Source: JBBRRP01 sp038251425 | GTDB taxonomy: Bacteria > Myxococcota_A > Polyangia > Polyangiales > Polyangiaceae | Direction: 5' to 3' | DNA: 25,089 nt | Assembly (NCBI GenBank): GCA_038251425.1 | Contig: JBBSBI010000065.1 | Span: 1-25,089, forward strand | Shown here: positions 15,275-22,004 of the stretch, piece by piece | Numbering within the stretch: position 1 is the first letter of the stretch | Layout of the letters: each line of letters opens with the position of its first letter | Position numbers and translations under genes: made by a program | Notes under the pieces: generated by a model | Told to the model about the DNA's origin: nothing | Database searches by the model: none | Seen by the model: only the letters and a program-made list of their open reading frames with translations

Positions 15275-16546
15275 ATGGTCACTTCGCAGTCGCGAAAAAT
15301 AGCTAGAGTTTCAATCAGTGTTTTAGCCCTCACCGCACTTCCGATGCTGCTCGTCGATTGCGGCAAGCTTCCAGGAGCTAACAATCTCCCCGGCGGCGGA
15401 TGCCCCGCAGACATCTCGAATGCCGACGCGATCATGGGTGCCAATTTTGGCCTCGATGCTCAGCTTGAAGGCAAGGTGAAGGCAGCACTGGCTGCAGGGG
15501 CGAATCTCCAAGGGCTTGCAGCGACCATCGAAACCGAGGTGAAGACGGCCTGCGGCAACCTGGCGACCGATCTTGGAGTCACCAACTTTGAGCCCACCGA
15601 ACAGGGTCCTGGCAAGGGTGCGGAAGCCGCGTGCAATGCCGCAGCGAAAGCTGTCGCCGACCTCAAAGCCAAGGCCAAAGCCAAGGTCACCGTGAACATT
15701 CAGGAGCCCAAATGTTCGGCCTCCATGAATGCCATGGCAGAGTGCGCGGGTAAGTGCGATGCGAGTGTCGAGCCGGGGAGCGTCAAGGTCGAGTGCGAAG
15801 GCGGCGAGATCAGCGGCACCTGTGAAGGCCAATGCAAGGGTAAGTGCACTGTCGAAGCTGGCGTCGAGTGTGAGGGTACCTGCGGCGGAAGCTGCAGCGG
15901 TACCTGCAGCGGCGAGATCAGCGGCAAGTGTGACGGTAAGTGCGAGGGCAAGTGCGACGGCAAGGACTCCAAAGGCGCCTGCGCGGGCACCTGCGAAGGT
16001 AAGTGCGGCGGCAAAGCCGAAGCTTCCTGCAATGGCAGCTGTAAGGGTTCTTGCAGTGCGAGTTGCGAGATGACTGGCAAGGCCGATTGCAAAGGCTCAT
16101 GCTCCGGCGGTTGTAGCGTCGAGCTCAAGGAGCCGAAGTGCAGCGGCGAAATGAAGCCGCCCAAGGTCAGTGCTGAATGCAAAGCGAATTGCGATGCGCA
16201 GGTCAGTGGCCAATTGTCGTGCACGCCGGCCAAGGTTGACGTGAAGGTTGAAGCATCGGGCGACCTGGAAGCCGCAGCGAAGCTCAAGGCTGCTCTCACC
16301 AAGAATCTTCCCGCACTGCTCAAGGTGACGATCGGGATGAAGGGCCACGTGGAATCCGCCGCTGCGGGTGTAAAAGCTTCGCTGGAAGGCGTGAAGGCCG
16401 CCGTGTCTGGCGGTGGAGCCGCAGCGCTGAAGCTTGCCGGGTGCTTTGCCGCTTCGATCGACGCTCAGGTGAAGGCCTCCGTTCAGATCGACGTCTCGGT
16501 TAAGGCGAGTGCCTCAGCCAGCGGCAGCGCAACAGCTGGTAGCTAA
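15275..16546 (+). CDS. Secreted cysteine-rich protein with tandem CxxxC repeats
   Basis: A 423-residue exported protein of unknown function. ATG 15275 has TAAGGAG (15262-15268) at ideal spacing. A hydrophobic signal ends LLVDCGK, lipobox-like but with Asp at -1, so lipidation is doubtful. Residues 30-140 are Ala/Gly-rich helices (DAQLEGKVKAALAAG). Residues about 155-290 are packed with cysteines in CxxxC steps: CEGQCKGKC, CEGTCGGSCSGTC, CDGKCEGKC, CAGTCEGKC, CNGSCKGSCSASC. The remainder (about 300-423) is Lys/Ala/Ser-rich amphipathic sequence with one Cys. The spacing suggests a disulfide-stapled repeat or metal-binding rod outside the cytoplasm. Similar 'CxGxC' proteins occur in myxobacteria as hypotheticals, from memory. 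Transcribed alone, with its own terminator. Confidence 0.88.
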   Translation: MVTSQSRKIARVSISVLALTALPMLLVDCGKLPGANNLPGGGCPADISNADAIMGANFGLDAQLEGKVKAALAAGANLQGLAATIETEVKTACGNLATDLGVTNFEPTEQGPGKGAEAACNAAAKAVADLKAKAKAKVTVNIQEPKCSASMNAMAECAGKCDASVEPGSVKVECEGGEISGTCEGQCKGKCTVEAGVECEGTCGGSCSGTCSGEISGKCDGKCEGKCDGKDSKGACAGTCEGKCGGKAEASCNGSCKGSCSASCEMTGKADCKGSCSGGCSVELKEPKCSGEMKPPKVSAECKANCDAQVSGQLSCTPAKVDVKVEASGDLEAAAKLKAALTKNLPALLKVTIGMKGHVESAAAGVKASLEGVKAAVSGGGAAALKLAGCFAASIDAQVKASVQIDVSVKASASASGSATAGS

Positions 16547-16568
16547 CACTTCGTTTTCGGCGAATTGC

Positions 16569-16610
16569 ATGAGCGCTCCGGCCTGCAGGCTTGGGCGCTC
16601 ATTGCTTTTT
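16569..16610 (+). terminator. Rho-independent terminator of the cysteine-rich gene
   Basis: ATGAGCGC (16569-16576) pairs with GCGCTCAT (16595-16602), with GCCTGCAGGC self-pairing in the loop, and a TTTTT tract follows at 16606-16610. It lies 23 bp after the stop codon. The minus strand lacks a T-tract, so it serves plus-strand transcription. Confidence 0.85.
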
Positions 16611-16647
16611 GTGGGCTTGACTGGGATCGCGTGAGAGCTTGGTGGCT

Positions 16648-17754
16648 TCAAGTATCAGTGGGATCAGCGGCGTCGGCCGGAAGGCTGTCAAGCGCTGCGC
16701 GGCTAAGCGCAAAGTTGCTCGATTGGTCTAAATTTAGGCTATTTCGCCACTCTGGATAGCTCTTGGTGCCGCACGCTGGATAACGCTGCCTGAGTTGCTG
16801 GCCTCGCCCCGCGGCCTGTCGAACACGCTCGCGAAATGTGGGAGAACGCTCGTATTCGTGGCTCAACGCTTCAGCGGCCAGCAGCTGACGTTCCTCGGAG
16901 TGACAGATCAAGAGCGCATCGCAACCGGCCGCCACAGCTGCGACCGAAGCTTCCTCGATGCTGTAGGAATTCACGAGCGCACCCATTTCGAGGTCGTCGG
17001 AAAAGAGCACGCCTTCAAAAGCCAGCTTCTCACGCAACAGGCCGGTTAAGATTGCGGCACTCAATGTGGCCGGATTGATGGGATCCCAGGCTGGATAGAG
17101 CACATGTGCCGTCATCATCGCAGCGACGCCAGCCGTGCTGGCCGCGCCAAACGGGCGCACTTCGAGCTTCATCAAATCCAGCATGCCCCGGTCAACGACC
17201 GGCAACAGTTGGTGGCTGTCCTGATGGGTGTCCCCGTGGCCCGGAAAATGTTTAGCACAGGCCGCCACACCGCCCGCTTGAAGGCCCAGCGCGAAGGCAC
17301 AAGCGAACTGGGCGACGTGCGCTGGATCACTGGAGAACGAGCGATCTCCGATCACCGGGTTCTGGGGATTACTGTCGACATCGAAAACTGGGGCAAAATT
17401 GAGATTGATCCCAAGCCCCGCCAGTTGACTCCCTAAGCAAGCCCCCGCTTCACGCAACACAGCTACTGAAGAGCGCCCCAGGCTGCGCGCCGTTGGGAGC
17501 TGTAGAACAGGTGAGGGCAGGCGGGCGACTCGACCACCCTCTTGATCGATGCCTACCGAGACATCCCCGGAGGCACAGGCGGAAACCTCAGCAGCCAGCG
17601 CGTGAACCTGCTCGACGCTCTCGATATTTCGCCGAAAAAGAATCACCCCGCCGAGCTCTTTGGCACTCAAGCGTTTCCGTACGGAAACAGAGAGCGAGGT
17701 GCCCGGAAACCCAACTACCAGCAGTTGTCCGCAGATTTCAGCAGAGGAAGCCAC
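16648..17754 (-). CDS. nagZ: Beta-N-acetylhexosaminidase NagZ (GH3)
   Basis: Removes N-acetylglucosamine from anhydromuropeptides during peptidoglycan recycling. The 368-residue protein has the GH3 hallmarks: GIDQEGGRVARL (68-79), NFAPVFDVDSNP (119-130), the catalytic loop KHFPGHGDTHQDSH (168-181) and the nucleophile motif FSDDLEMGAL (251-260). No signal peptide is visible, as in cytoplasmic NagZ. It is somewhat longer than the ~340-residue enterobacterial enzyme because of a C-terminal polar tail. GTG 17754 has AGAGGG at 17767-17762 in good position. It follows the glmM stop by 15 bp and is the last gene of the accD operon. Confidence 0.94.
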   Translation of the reverse strand: MASSAEICGQLLVVGFPGTSLSVSVRKRLSAKELGGVILFRRNIESVEQVHALAAEVSACASGDVSVGIDQEGGRVARLPSPVLQLPTARSLGRSSVAVLREAGACLGSQLAGLGINLNFAPVFDVDSNPQNPVIGDRSFSSDPAHVAQFACAFALGLQAGGVAACAKHFPGHGDTHQDSHQLLPVVDRGMLDLMKLEVRPFGAASTAGVAAMMTAHVLYPAWDPINPATLSAAILTGLLREKLAFEGVLFSDDLEMGALVNSYSIEEASVAAVAAGCDALLICHSEERQLLAAEALSHEYERSPTFRERVRQAAGRGQQLRQRYPACGTKSYPEWRNSLNLDQSSNFALSRAALDSLPADAADPTDT

Positions 17755-17769
17755 ACTGGCGCCCTCTGC

Positions 17770-19152
17770 TCACGAAAGATCGCGTACCGCAGCTTCGGCC
17801 ATTTCGGCCACGTAAACCTGCAGAGCAGCGGTATCAGGGCCTTCCACCATGAATCGCAACTTGGCCTCGGTACCACTCCATCGCACCAAAACGCGCCCTT
17901 CAACCCCGAGCTGACGCTCCACTTGGGCAATCAGTGCACTCAACACGGGCATCTCGTTCACTGGCCGTTTGGCGGGCATTTTTCGGCTTTCGAGCAGCTG
18001 CGGCACACGCTGCATGATTTGAGCAAGCTCACTCACAGGCCGGCCTTCAGCGACCATGATCGCCAGCACCTGAAGAGCAGCTACGATGCCGTCCCCCGTG
18101 GTGGCATGATCCAAGAAGATCAAATGCCCGGATTGCTCGCCACCGAGCGAGTAGCCAGAACGCCGCATTTCCTCGACTACATACCGATCGCCCACTGCCG
18201 TGCGGCACAGTGTTCCGCCGACGGCATCCAAGGCTCGCTCCAGGCCGATATTGCTCATCACCGTGGCAACCAGCGTGTTCTTCGCCAGCCGCCCAGCCTT
18301 GAGCAAACGCGTTGCACAGAGTGCCATCACGGCATCTCCGTCCACCACTTGCCCTTTCTCATCGACAATGATCACACGATCGGCGTCGCCATCCAGCGCG
18401 ATGCCAATATGGGCGTCATTTTTGAGCACCTCGCCGGCCAAGATCTCCGGGTAGAGCGCTCCGCAATTTTCGTTGATATTGCGACCATTCGGGCGCACGC
18501 CAATGCTGATGACCTGCGCGCCTAGCTCCGTGAACACGGCAGGAGCGACTTTGTAGGCGGCCCCGTGTGCGGCATCCACCACAATTCTTAGCCCATCCAA
18601 CGTCAACTCTTTGGGGAAAGTTGCCTTCGCTGAGACCACGTAACGCCCACCTGCATCATCGATACGTTGGGCGCGGCCGATCGCTACTCCTGAGAAGCCA
18701 GACGCGTGAAGCTGTGGATCTTCGAGCAAGCGCTCAATCTCGAGTTCTTCGTGATCCGGCAGCTTGAAGCCGTCCGGCCCGAAGATCTTGATCCCGTTAT
18801 CCTGAAAGGGATTATGGCTGGCACTGATCACCACACCAGCATCCGCGCGCATCGATTGGGTGAGGTTGGCCACCGCTGGAGTAGGGATCGGCCCGCACAG
18901 CATCACCATGCCGCCCATTGCGCAAATTCCCGAAGCTAATGCCGTTTCCAGCATGTAGCCGCTCAAGCGTGTATCTTTGCCGATAACAATCCGTGTCTCC
19001 CGCTCGTGCCCTCGGCGCGCCACGAGTGCAATGGCACGCCCCAACGTGAGCGCCAATTCGGGTGTCATCGGGAAGACATTAGCTTCACCGCGAATACCGT
19101 CAGTTCCGAACAGTTTGCGTTCAGTCGCGGAAGTTGGAAAATTGGAGATCAA
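17770..19152 (-). CDS. glmM: Phosphoglucosamine mutase
   Basis: Converts glucosamine-6-phosphate to glucosamine-1-phosphate for UDP-GlcNAc, feeding peptidoglycan and LPS. The 460-residue sequence has FGTDGIRGEAN (15-25), the phosphoserine loop ISASHNPFQDNG with S112, the metal loop DGDADR (254-259), the sugar-binding GGEQSGH, and the C-terminal phosphate-binding RWSGTEAKLRFMVEG. It begins at TTG 19152, the only start codon near the conserved RKLFGTDG, with GAGG 9-10 bases upstream, and overlaps the yajQ 3' end by 32 bases. Placed directly before nagZ, it links precursor synthesis to wall recycling. Confidence 0.96.
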   Translation of the reverse strand: MISNFPTSATERKLFGTDGIRGEANVFPMTPELALTLGRAIALVARRGHERETRIVIGKDTRLSGYMLETALASGICAMGGMVMLCGPIPTPAVANLTQSMRADAGVVISASHNPFQDNGIKIFGPDGFKLPDHEELEIERLLEDPQLHASGFSGVAIGRAQRIDDAGGRYVVSAKATFPKELTLDGLRIVVDAAHGAAYKVAPAVFTELGAQVISIGVRPNGRNINENCGALYPEILAGEVLKNDAHIGIALDGDADRVIIVDEKGQVVDGDAVMALCATRLLKAGRLAKNTLVATVMSNIGLERALDAVGGTLCRTAVGDRYVVEEMRRSGYSLGGEQSGHLIFLDHATTGDGIVAALQVLAIMVAEGRPVSELAQIMQRVPQLLESRKMPAKRPVNEMPVLSALIAQVERQLGVEGRVLVRWSGTEAKLRFMVEGPDTAALQVYVAEMAEAAVRDLS

Positions 19153-19618
19153 GATTGAGTGCCTCGTCGTCCTTCTCGGCCCTGAGCAGGGCGATGATTG
19201 CCTGAAGATCGTCGCGATTCTTGCCTGAAACGCGCACGGTATCCTCCTGAATGGAGGCTTGAACTTTGACCTTACTGTCTTTGATCAGTTTCAGAATAAC
19301 CCGAGCTTTGTCGGAAGCGATGCCTTCAGTGGCTTCGACTAAGATCTTGGAGGCACCGCGCGCTGTCAGCTCTGGGTCTTTCGCTTTGAAGTGCTTCAAG
19401 CTCACTTTTCTGCGAATCAGCTTCTCGCGCAGCACCTCGTACGCGGCCTTTGCGCGATCTTCACCCATGGCGGTGATCAACAGCCCACTCTCGTTCTTCT
19501 CGATTTTAGCGCCGGTGTTCTTAAAATCGAAACGCTGAGTCAGCTCCTTTTGGGCCTGATTCATGGCGTTACTCACCTCAGACCAATCGAGTTTTGAAAC
19601 CACGTCGAAGGACGGCAT
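19121..19618 (-). CDS. yajQ: YajQ family nucleotide-binding protein
   Basis: A 165-residue cytoplasmic protein of the YajQ/UPF0234 family. Family members bind nucleotides; a Xanthomonas homologue has been reported to bind cyclic di-GMP and modulate a transcription factor. Diagnostic stretches are MPSFDVVSKLDWSEV at the N-terminus, RFDFKNT, RGASKILVEATEG and VRVSGKNRDDLQAIIALL near the end. ATG 19618 gives the canonical MPSFD start; GTG 19624 lies two codons upstream. It sits between folC and glmM with a 12-bp gap and an overlap. Confidence 0.95.
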   Translation of the reverse strand: MPSFDVVSKLDWSEVSNAMNQAQKELTQRFDFKNTGAKIEKNESGLLITAMGEDRAKAAYEVLREKLIRRKVSLKHFKAKDPELTARGASKILVEATEGIASDKARVILKLIKDSKVKVQASIQEDTVRVSGKNRDDLQAIIALLRAEKDDEALNLDLQFSNFRD

Positions 19619-19630
19619 GCCCACCCCAAC

Positions 19631-20860
19631 TTAAAGATCTACCGCTGGATCGGTGGGCAAATCGAGCAAACTCGCGCGAGCGGCTCCCACGAGAAAGATG
19701 GAGCCTGTCACCACGACCAAGCCCTTAGAGCCGACTTTGGCGCGCGCTAGCTCCAGCGCCTTTGGCACACTCGCCGCCACTTCACCGGGCAAGATCTGCG
19801 TCATCAGGTTGGGATCCAAGCCTTTGCTGATCGGGGGCGCGACGTAAATGCGGTGGCCTGCAACATTTTCGAGCCGGCGCAACATAGCTCGATAATTCTT
19901 GCCCGCGATGGCGCCGAAGACGAGGGCGATTTCTTTGCGCGAGGAGATGTCTCCGAGCGTTCCGGGATCGAGCGAATGGGAGAGGGCCACCATGCCGTCC
20001 GGATTGTGGCCACAATCGAGCAGCGTGAGATCTTGCCCATTTCTGTGCAGGAGCTCATTCCGACCGGGCCACAGTGTGGCTTCGATGCCGCGCGCCATGT
20101 CCTCGGGCGCTAAGTTCAAGGCGCGACCGATCGTGGACGCCACTGCAAGATTCGTCCCGATCATCGCGGTCCGGGGATAGGCGAGCCGAGCTCCAGAAAA
20201 CGGTTCAGGGCTCCCGAGCTCCACGAGCTCCGCGCCCACCTCGGCGATCTTTGCGTCAACCACAGCGCGGGCATCGGGGTGCAATTTCCCAACCACCACC
20301 AGAGAGCCCCGCTTGATAATTCCCGCTTTTTCGTGGGCGATTTGGGTGAGCGTTTCGCCCAGCTCGCCCATGTGGTCAAAAGAGATCCGCGTGATCGCTA
20401 CAGCTTTCGGGGAAAGGATCACATTCGTGGCGTCCAATCGCCCGCCAAGCCCAACCTCAAGAACCGCAATCTCTACCTTGGCCTCCCGAAATGCGAGAAA
20501 CGCGGCAACCGTGGCCACCTCGAAAAATGTGAGATCAGGCCCAGCATCCATCACCTGATCCAGAAGCGGGCCCAATGCCTCGTCTGAAATCGGCTCACCA
20601 TTGATCGCAATGCGTTCGGCGAAGCGATTTAAATGGGGTGAAGTGTACATCCCAACCTTGCGGCCTGAATGAAAGAGCATGGACGTCAGGAAGGCGCAAA
20701 CAGTGCCTTTTCCGTTCGTGCCCGCGACGTGAATCGCTTCGAAGCTTCGCTCAGGATTCCCGAAGTGATCGCAGACCGCCTGAACGCGTTCCAACCCCAG
20801 TTTTCGCCCCGATGGGATGCGGGCGTAGAGCCGTTCGAGGGTTGCTTGGTAATCGCTCAC
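19631..20860 (-). CDS. folC: Folylpolyglutamate synthase / dihydrofolate synthase
   Basis: ATP-dependent Mur-ligase family enzyme that adds glutamate to dihydropteroate and folates. In 409 residues it shows the P-loop GTNGKGT (47-53), TSPHLNRFAERI, LEVGLGGRLDATN, the ISFDHMGELG loop with HEKAGIIKRG, and the C-terminal domain motif LLDCGHNPDGM. Whether it performs both reactions cannot be read from sequence. The ATG lies inside the accD stop (ATGA overlap 20857-20860); accD-folC adjacency is also found in E. coli. Confidence 0.95.
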   Translation of the reverse strand: MSDYQATLERLYARIPSGRKLGLERVQAVCDHFGNPERSFEAIHVAGTNGKGTVCAFLTSMLFHSGRKVGMYTSPHLNRFAERIAINGEPISDEALGPLLDQVMDAGPDLTFFEVATVAAFLAFREAKVEIAVLEVGLGGRLDATNVILSPKAVAITRISFDHMGELGETLTQIAHEKAGIIKRGSLVVVGKLHPDARAVVDAKIAEVGAELVELGSPEPFSGARLAYPRTAMIGTNLAVASTIGRALNLAPEDMARGIEATLWPGRNELLHRNGQDLTLLDCGHNPDGMVALSHSLDPGTLGDISSRKEIALVFGAIAGKNYRAMLRRLENVAGHRIYVAPPISKGLDPNLMTQILPGEVAASVPKALELARAKVGSKGLVVVTGSIFLVGAARASLLDLPTDPAVDL

Positions 20861-21705
20861 TTGGGCTCGCGTGAAAGGTGGTTGAGTAACGTGTTCAGCG
20901 TAGATTTCAGTTCGGCCCGCGCCACGATGGAATCGACCATGCCATGCGAGAGCAAGAAGTCCGAACGCTGGAAGCCTTCCGGCAGTTTCGTGCGGAGGGT
21001 GTTTTCGATCACGCGCGGCCCGGCAAAGCCAATCAGCGCGTTGGGCTCGGCGATATTCACGTCGCCGAGCAGCGCTGTGCTGGCAGCCACCCCGCCGGTG
21101 GTTGGATGCATAAGAATGCTGATGTAGGGCTGGCGGCAGGCCCGATAACGGCCCAGTGCGGCGACCGTTTTGGCCATCTGCATCAGGCTAAGGATGCCCT
21201 CCTGCATTCGCGCACCCCCCGAGGCGTGGAGGAGGATCACCGGCAAACGTTGCAGTGTAGCGCGCTCAAACAAGCGCACGATGCGCTCGCCAGCTACCGA
21301 GCCCATGGTGCCGGCCATGAACGCGAACACGTACGAGCCGTAGGCCACGTCGCGCCCAAAAATCTTCCCGCGGCCAACCTCGACGGACTCGCTGGCATCG
21401 ACAGAGCTCTGGGCTTTCAAAAGGCGATCTGCGTAGCTTTTTTGATCGATGAACTGGAGCGGATCACTCGGCTGCACGTGCTCTTCCCAGGGACTCAACA
21501 GGCCATCATCGAGCAACAGTTCGCGCCAGCGCCCGTGCTCCATGGGGTGGTGAAAGCCGCAGCTCGGGCAAACGTGCCAATTGCGTTCCAAATCGGTGGC
21601 GGTGAGCACAGCGGCACAGCCCTGGCACTTGTTGAACAACCCCTCACCAACGGACCGTTTCTCTTCAGCCGAGGTAAGGTTGGGGGTTTTTGCGGGTAAC
21701 GTCAC
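20857..21705 (-). CDS. accD: Acetyl-CoA carboxylase carboxyltransferase beta subunit
   Basis: The beta half of carboxyltransferase, which makes malonyl-CoA for fatty-acid synthesis with AccA. The 282-residue length is normal. The N-terminal zinc finger is C27-x2-C30...C46-x2-C49 (CQGC, CPSC). GTMGSVAGERIVR, LLHASGGARMQEGILSLMQMAK and HPTTGGVAAS are the crotonase-fold core motifs, and FAGPRVIENT is near the end. The start is GTG 21705 with no strong Shine-Dalgarno. It heads the five-gene minus-strand operon accD-folC-yajQ-glmM-nagZ. accA is not in the window. Confidence 0.96.
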   Translation of the reverse strand: MTLPAKTPNLTSAEEKRSVGEGLFNKCQGCAAVLTATDLERNWHVCPSCGFHHPMEHGRWRELLLDDGLLSPWEEHVQPSDPLQFIDQKSYADRLLKAQSSVDASESVEVGRGKIFGRDVAYGSYVFAFMAGTMGSVAGERIVRLFERATLQRLPVILLHASGGARMQEGILSLMQMAKTVAALGRYRACRQPYISILMHPTTGGVAASTALLGDVNIAEPNALIGFAGPRVIENTLRTKLPEGFQRSDFLLSHGMVDSIVARAELKSTLNTLLNHLSREPK

Positions 21706-21751
21706 CGGATGGAGCTGCAGAGGGTAGCAACCGACCCCCGAAAAAGGAAAT

Positions 21752-21770
21752 GGGGGCGGGCGGGGCGGGG
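21752..21770 (+). other. G-quadruplex-forming G tract upstream of accD
   Basis: GGGGGCGGGCGGGGCGGGG has four G runs of three or more with single-C loops, an ideal quadruplex motif. It lies 47 bp upstream of the accD start. The G-rich strand is the template for accD transcription. It is also about 235 bp upstream of the STAND gene. Confidence 0.6.
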
Positions 21771-21851
21771 CGAGGCAGCCGCTTTCGCATAGCCTCGTCG
21801 CGGCCGGAGCTCAAGCACCGCCATGGGCTGCGCCGTTGGCATGCCGGGCGG

Positions 21852-21943
21852 GCGGCCCTATTCGTTTCCTTGGAAGATAGTAAGCATGCTTACTATCTTT
21901 TGACTTTGAAATAGAGGTCACGGACAAGGTGGGAGCACTTGGG
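21852..21943. repeat. Dispersed ~92-bp element with a 26-bp perfect palindrome, copy 2
   Basis: Aligns with 14956-15050 through GCGGCCCTATTCGTT, the palindrome at 21874-21899, GACTTTGAAATAGAGG and TCACGGACAAGG. Relative to copy 1 a few bases are missing right after the palindrome. It ends 61 bp before the STAND gene start and could carry its promoter or operator. Confidence 0.8.
21874..21899. promoter_or_regulatory. 26-bp perfect palindrome (operator-like), copy 2
   Basis: Base-for-base identical to 14977-15002 (arm AAGATAGTAAGCA), although the flanks have diverged. Its centre is about 120 bp upstream of ATG 22005 and about 180 bp from the accD start, so it could act on either divergent transcript. 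Confidence 0.7.
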
Positions 21944-22004
21944 ATGCTCTGGGAATCGACCCAGCCCTTGTTCGGGGCGGCAAACGGGTGGAGACTCGGC
22001 GGCT

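Noticed and set aside
15003..15302. 99-residue frame starting in the palindrome element
   Set aside because: No Shine-Dalgarno, no family similarity beyond the short shared peptide, and it overlaps the start of a well-supported gene. The peptide itself is kept as a low-score finding.
15700..16323. 207-residue minus-strand frame, Pro/Leu/Ser-rich (SHLPSHLPSHLP)
   Set aside because: It is the antisense shadow of the CxxxC repeats; its periodicity only mirrors the GGC/TGC codon pattern of the real gene.
21939..22004. TTG 21939 as the start of the STAND ATPase
   Set aside because: The extra 22 residues lie in the repeat-element tail, look non-coding, and ATG 22005 directly precedes the conserved N-terminus.
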